From contig JAZLLU010000037.1 in the NCBI GenBank assembly GCA_045598285.1, positions 1 to 6,695 of the forward strand: 6,695 nt of DNA, written 5' to 3'. The first letter of the stretch is position 1. Each line of letters starts with the position of its first letter. The stretch comes from RGIG5612 sp045598285. Its GTDB lineage: Bacteria > Bacillota > Clostridia > Lachnospirales > Lachnospiraceae. This document shows, piece after piece, positions 6,507 to 6,695 of the stretch. The notes under the pieces are model-generated. The model was given only the letters and a program-made list of their open reading frames with translations. It searched no databases and had not been told where the DNA came from. A program made the position numbers and the translations under genes.

Positions 6507-6695
6507 ATGAATAAAAATGACTATATAATTCGTTTAGAGAAAAAGGAAGATTATCAAGAGGTAGAAAACCTTGTAAGAGAAAGTTTTTGGAACGTGTATC
6601 GTCCTGGATGTCTGGAACATTATGTGCTGAAATGTCTGAGAGATGATAAGGATTTTGTACCGGAACTGGATTTCGTCATGGAAAAGGATGGTAGG
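6507..6695 (+). CDS. GNAT family N-acetyltransferase, 3' end beyond window
   Basis: The frame is open from the ATG at 6507 to the window end (63 codons, no stop). The N-terminus reads NDYIIRLEKKEDYQEVENL followed by VRESFWNVYRPGCLEHYVL and later FVPELDFVMEKDGR. This matches the opening strand, the first helices and the second strand of GNAT acetyltransferases of the YhbS-like type. These transfer an acetyl group from acetyl-CoA to an amine, with a variable substrate. The acetyl-CoA binding loop lies beyond the window, so activity cannot be judged. The start is 15 bases after the HTH remnant and has only a weak ribosome site (TAGAGAAA). CTG codons are common here and rare in the genes upstream, so it belongs to a different sequence block from the SPFH cluster. 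Confidence 0.82.
   Translation, partial: MNKNDYIIRLEKKEDYQEVENLVRESFWNVYRPGCLEHYVLKCLRDDKDFVPELDFVMEKDGR

Overview
The window looks like part of the chromosome of a low-GC Firmicute, probably a gut-type Clostridia (Lachnospiraceae or Ruminococcaceae relative). The evidence is strong AT bias, AAGGAG-type ribosome binding sites, standard stop codons (TGA is a stop, W is TGG), and protein families common in that group. Every supportable gene is on the + strand. I see no tRNA, rRNA, CRISPR array, insertion sequence or convincing terminator.

Layout. Positions 1-245 hold no intact gene, but their frame runs into the next gene and looks like its decayed N-terminal part. Positions 246-1631 encode a TPR / coiled-coil / DUF6273 protein that has probably lost its N-terminus. 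Two small genes of unknown function follow: 1657-1902 (81 aa helical hairpin) and 1920-2291 (123 aa membrane-anchored protein). The core of the window is a three-gene set: 2322-4088, an SPFH (Band 7/flotillin-like) protein with zinc ribbons at both ends; 4092-4781, a four-helix membrane protein with a cytosolic helical tail; and 4799-5908, a TFIIB-type zinc-ribbon/TPR/coiled-coil protein. Next come a 126 aa protein of unknown function (5930-6310), a scar with two overlapping gene remnants (about 6289-6491: a YPxL-linker-like piece and the C-terminal end of an XRE-type HTH regulator), and the start of a GNAT acetyltransferase cut by the window edge (6507-6695).

How it fits together. Genes from 246 to 5908 are separated by only 3-30 bp, most with a good Shine-Dalgarno sequence, so they are probably co-transcribed. 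The SPFH, membrane and TFIIB-ribbon proteins recall the SPFH plus zinc-ribbon operons of Firmicutes (Bacillus subtilis ydjGHI, which works with the PspA protein YdjF in membrane stress). My inference is a membrane-associated scaffold: the four-TM protein as anchor, the SPFH protein as oligomeric platform, and the zinc-ribbon/TPR proteins as adaptors. No enzyme, nuclease or toxin domain is visible in this set. Composition is uneven: the flanking genes are very AT-rich, while the SPFH gene and the right-end GNAT gene are clearly richer in GC, so the region looks like a mosaic with degraded edges.
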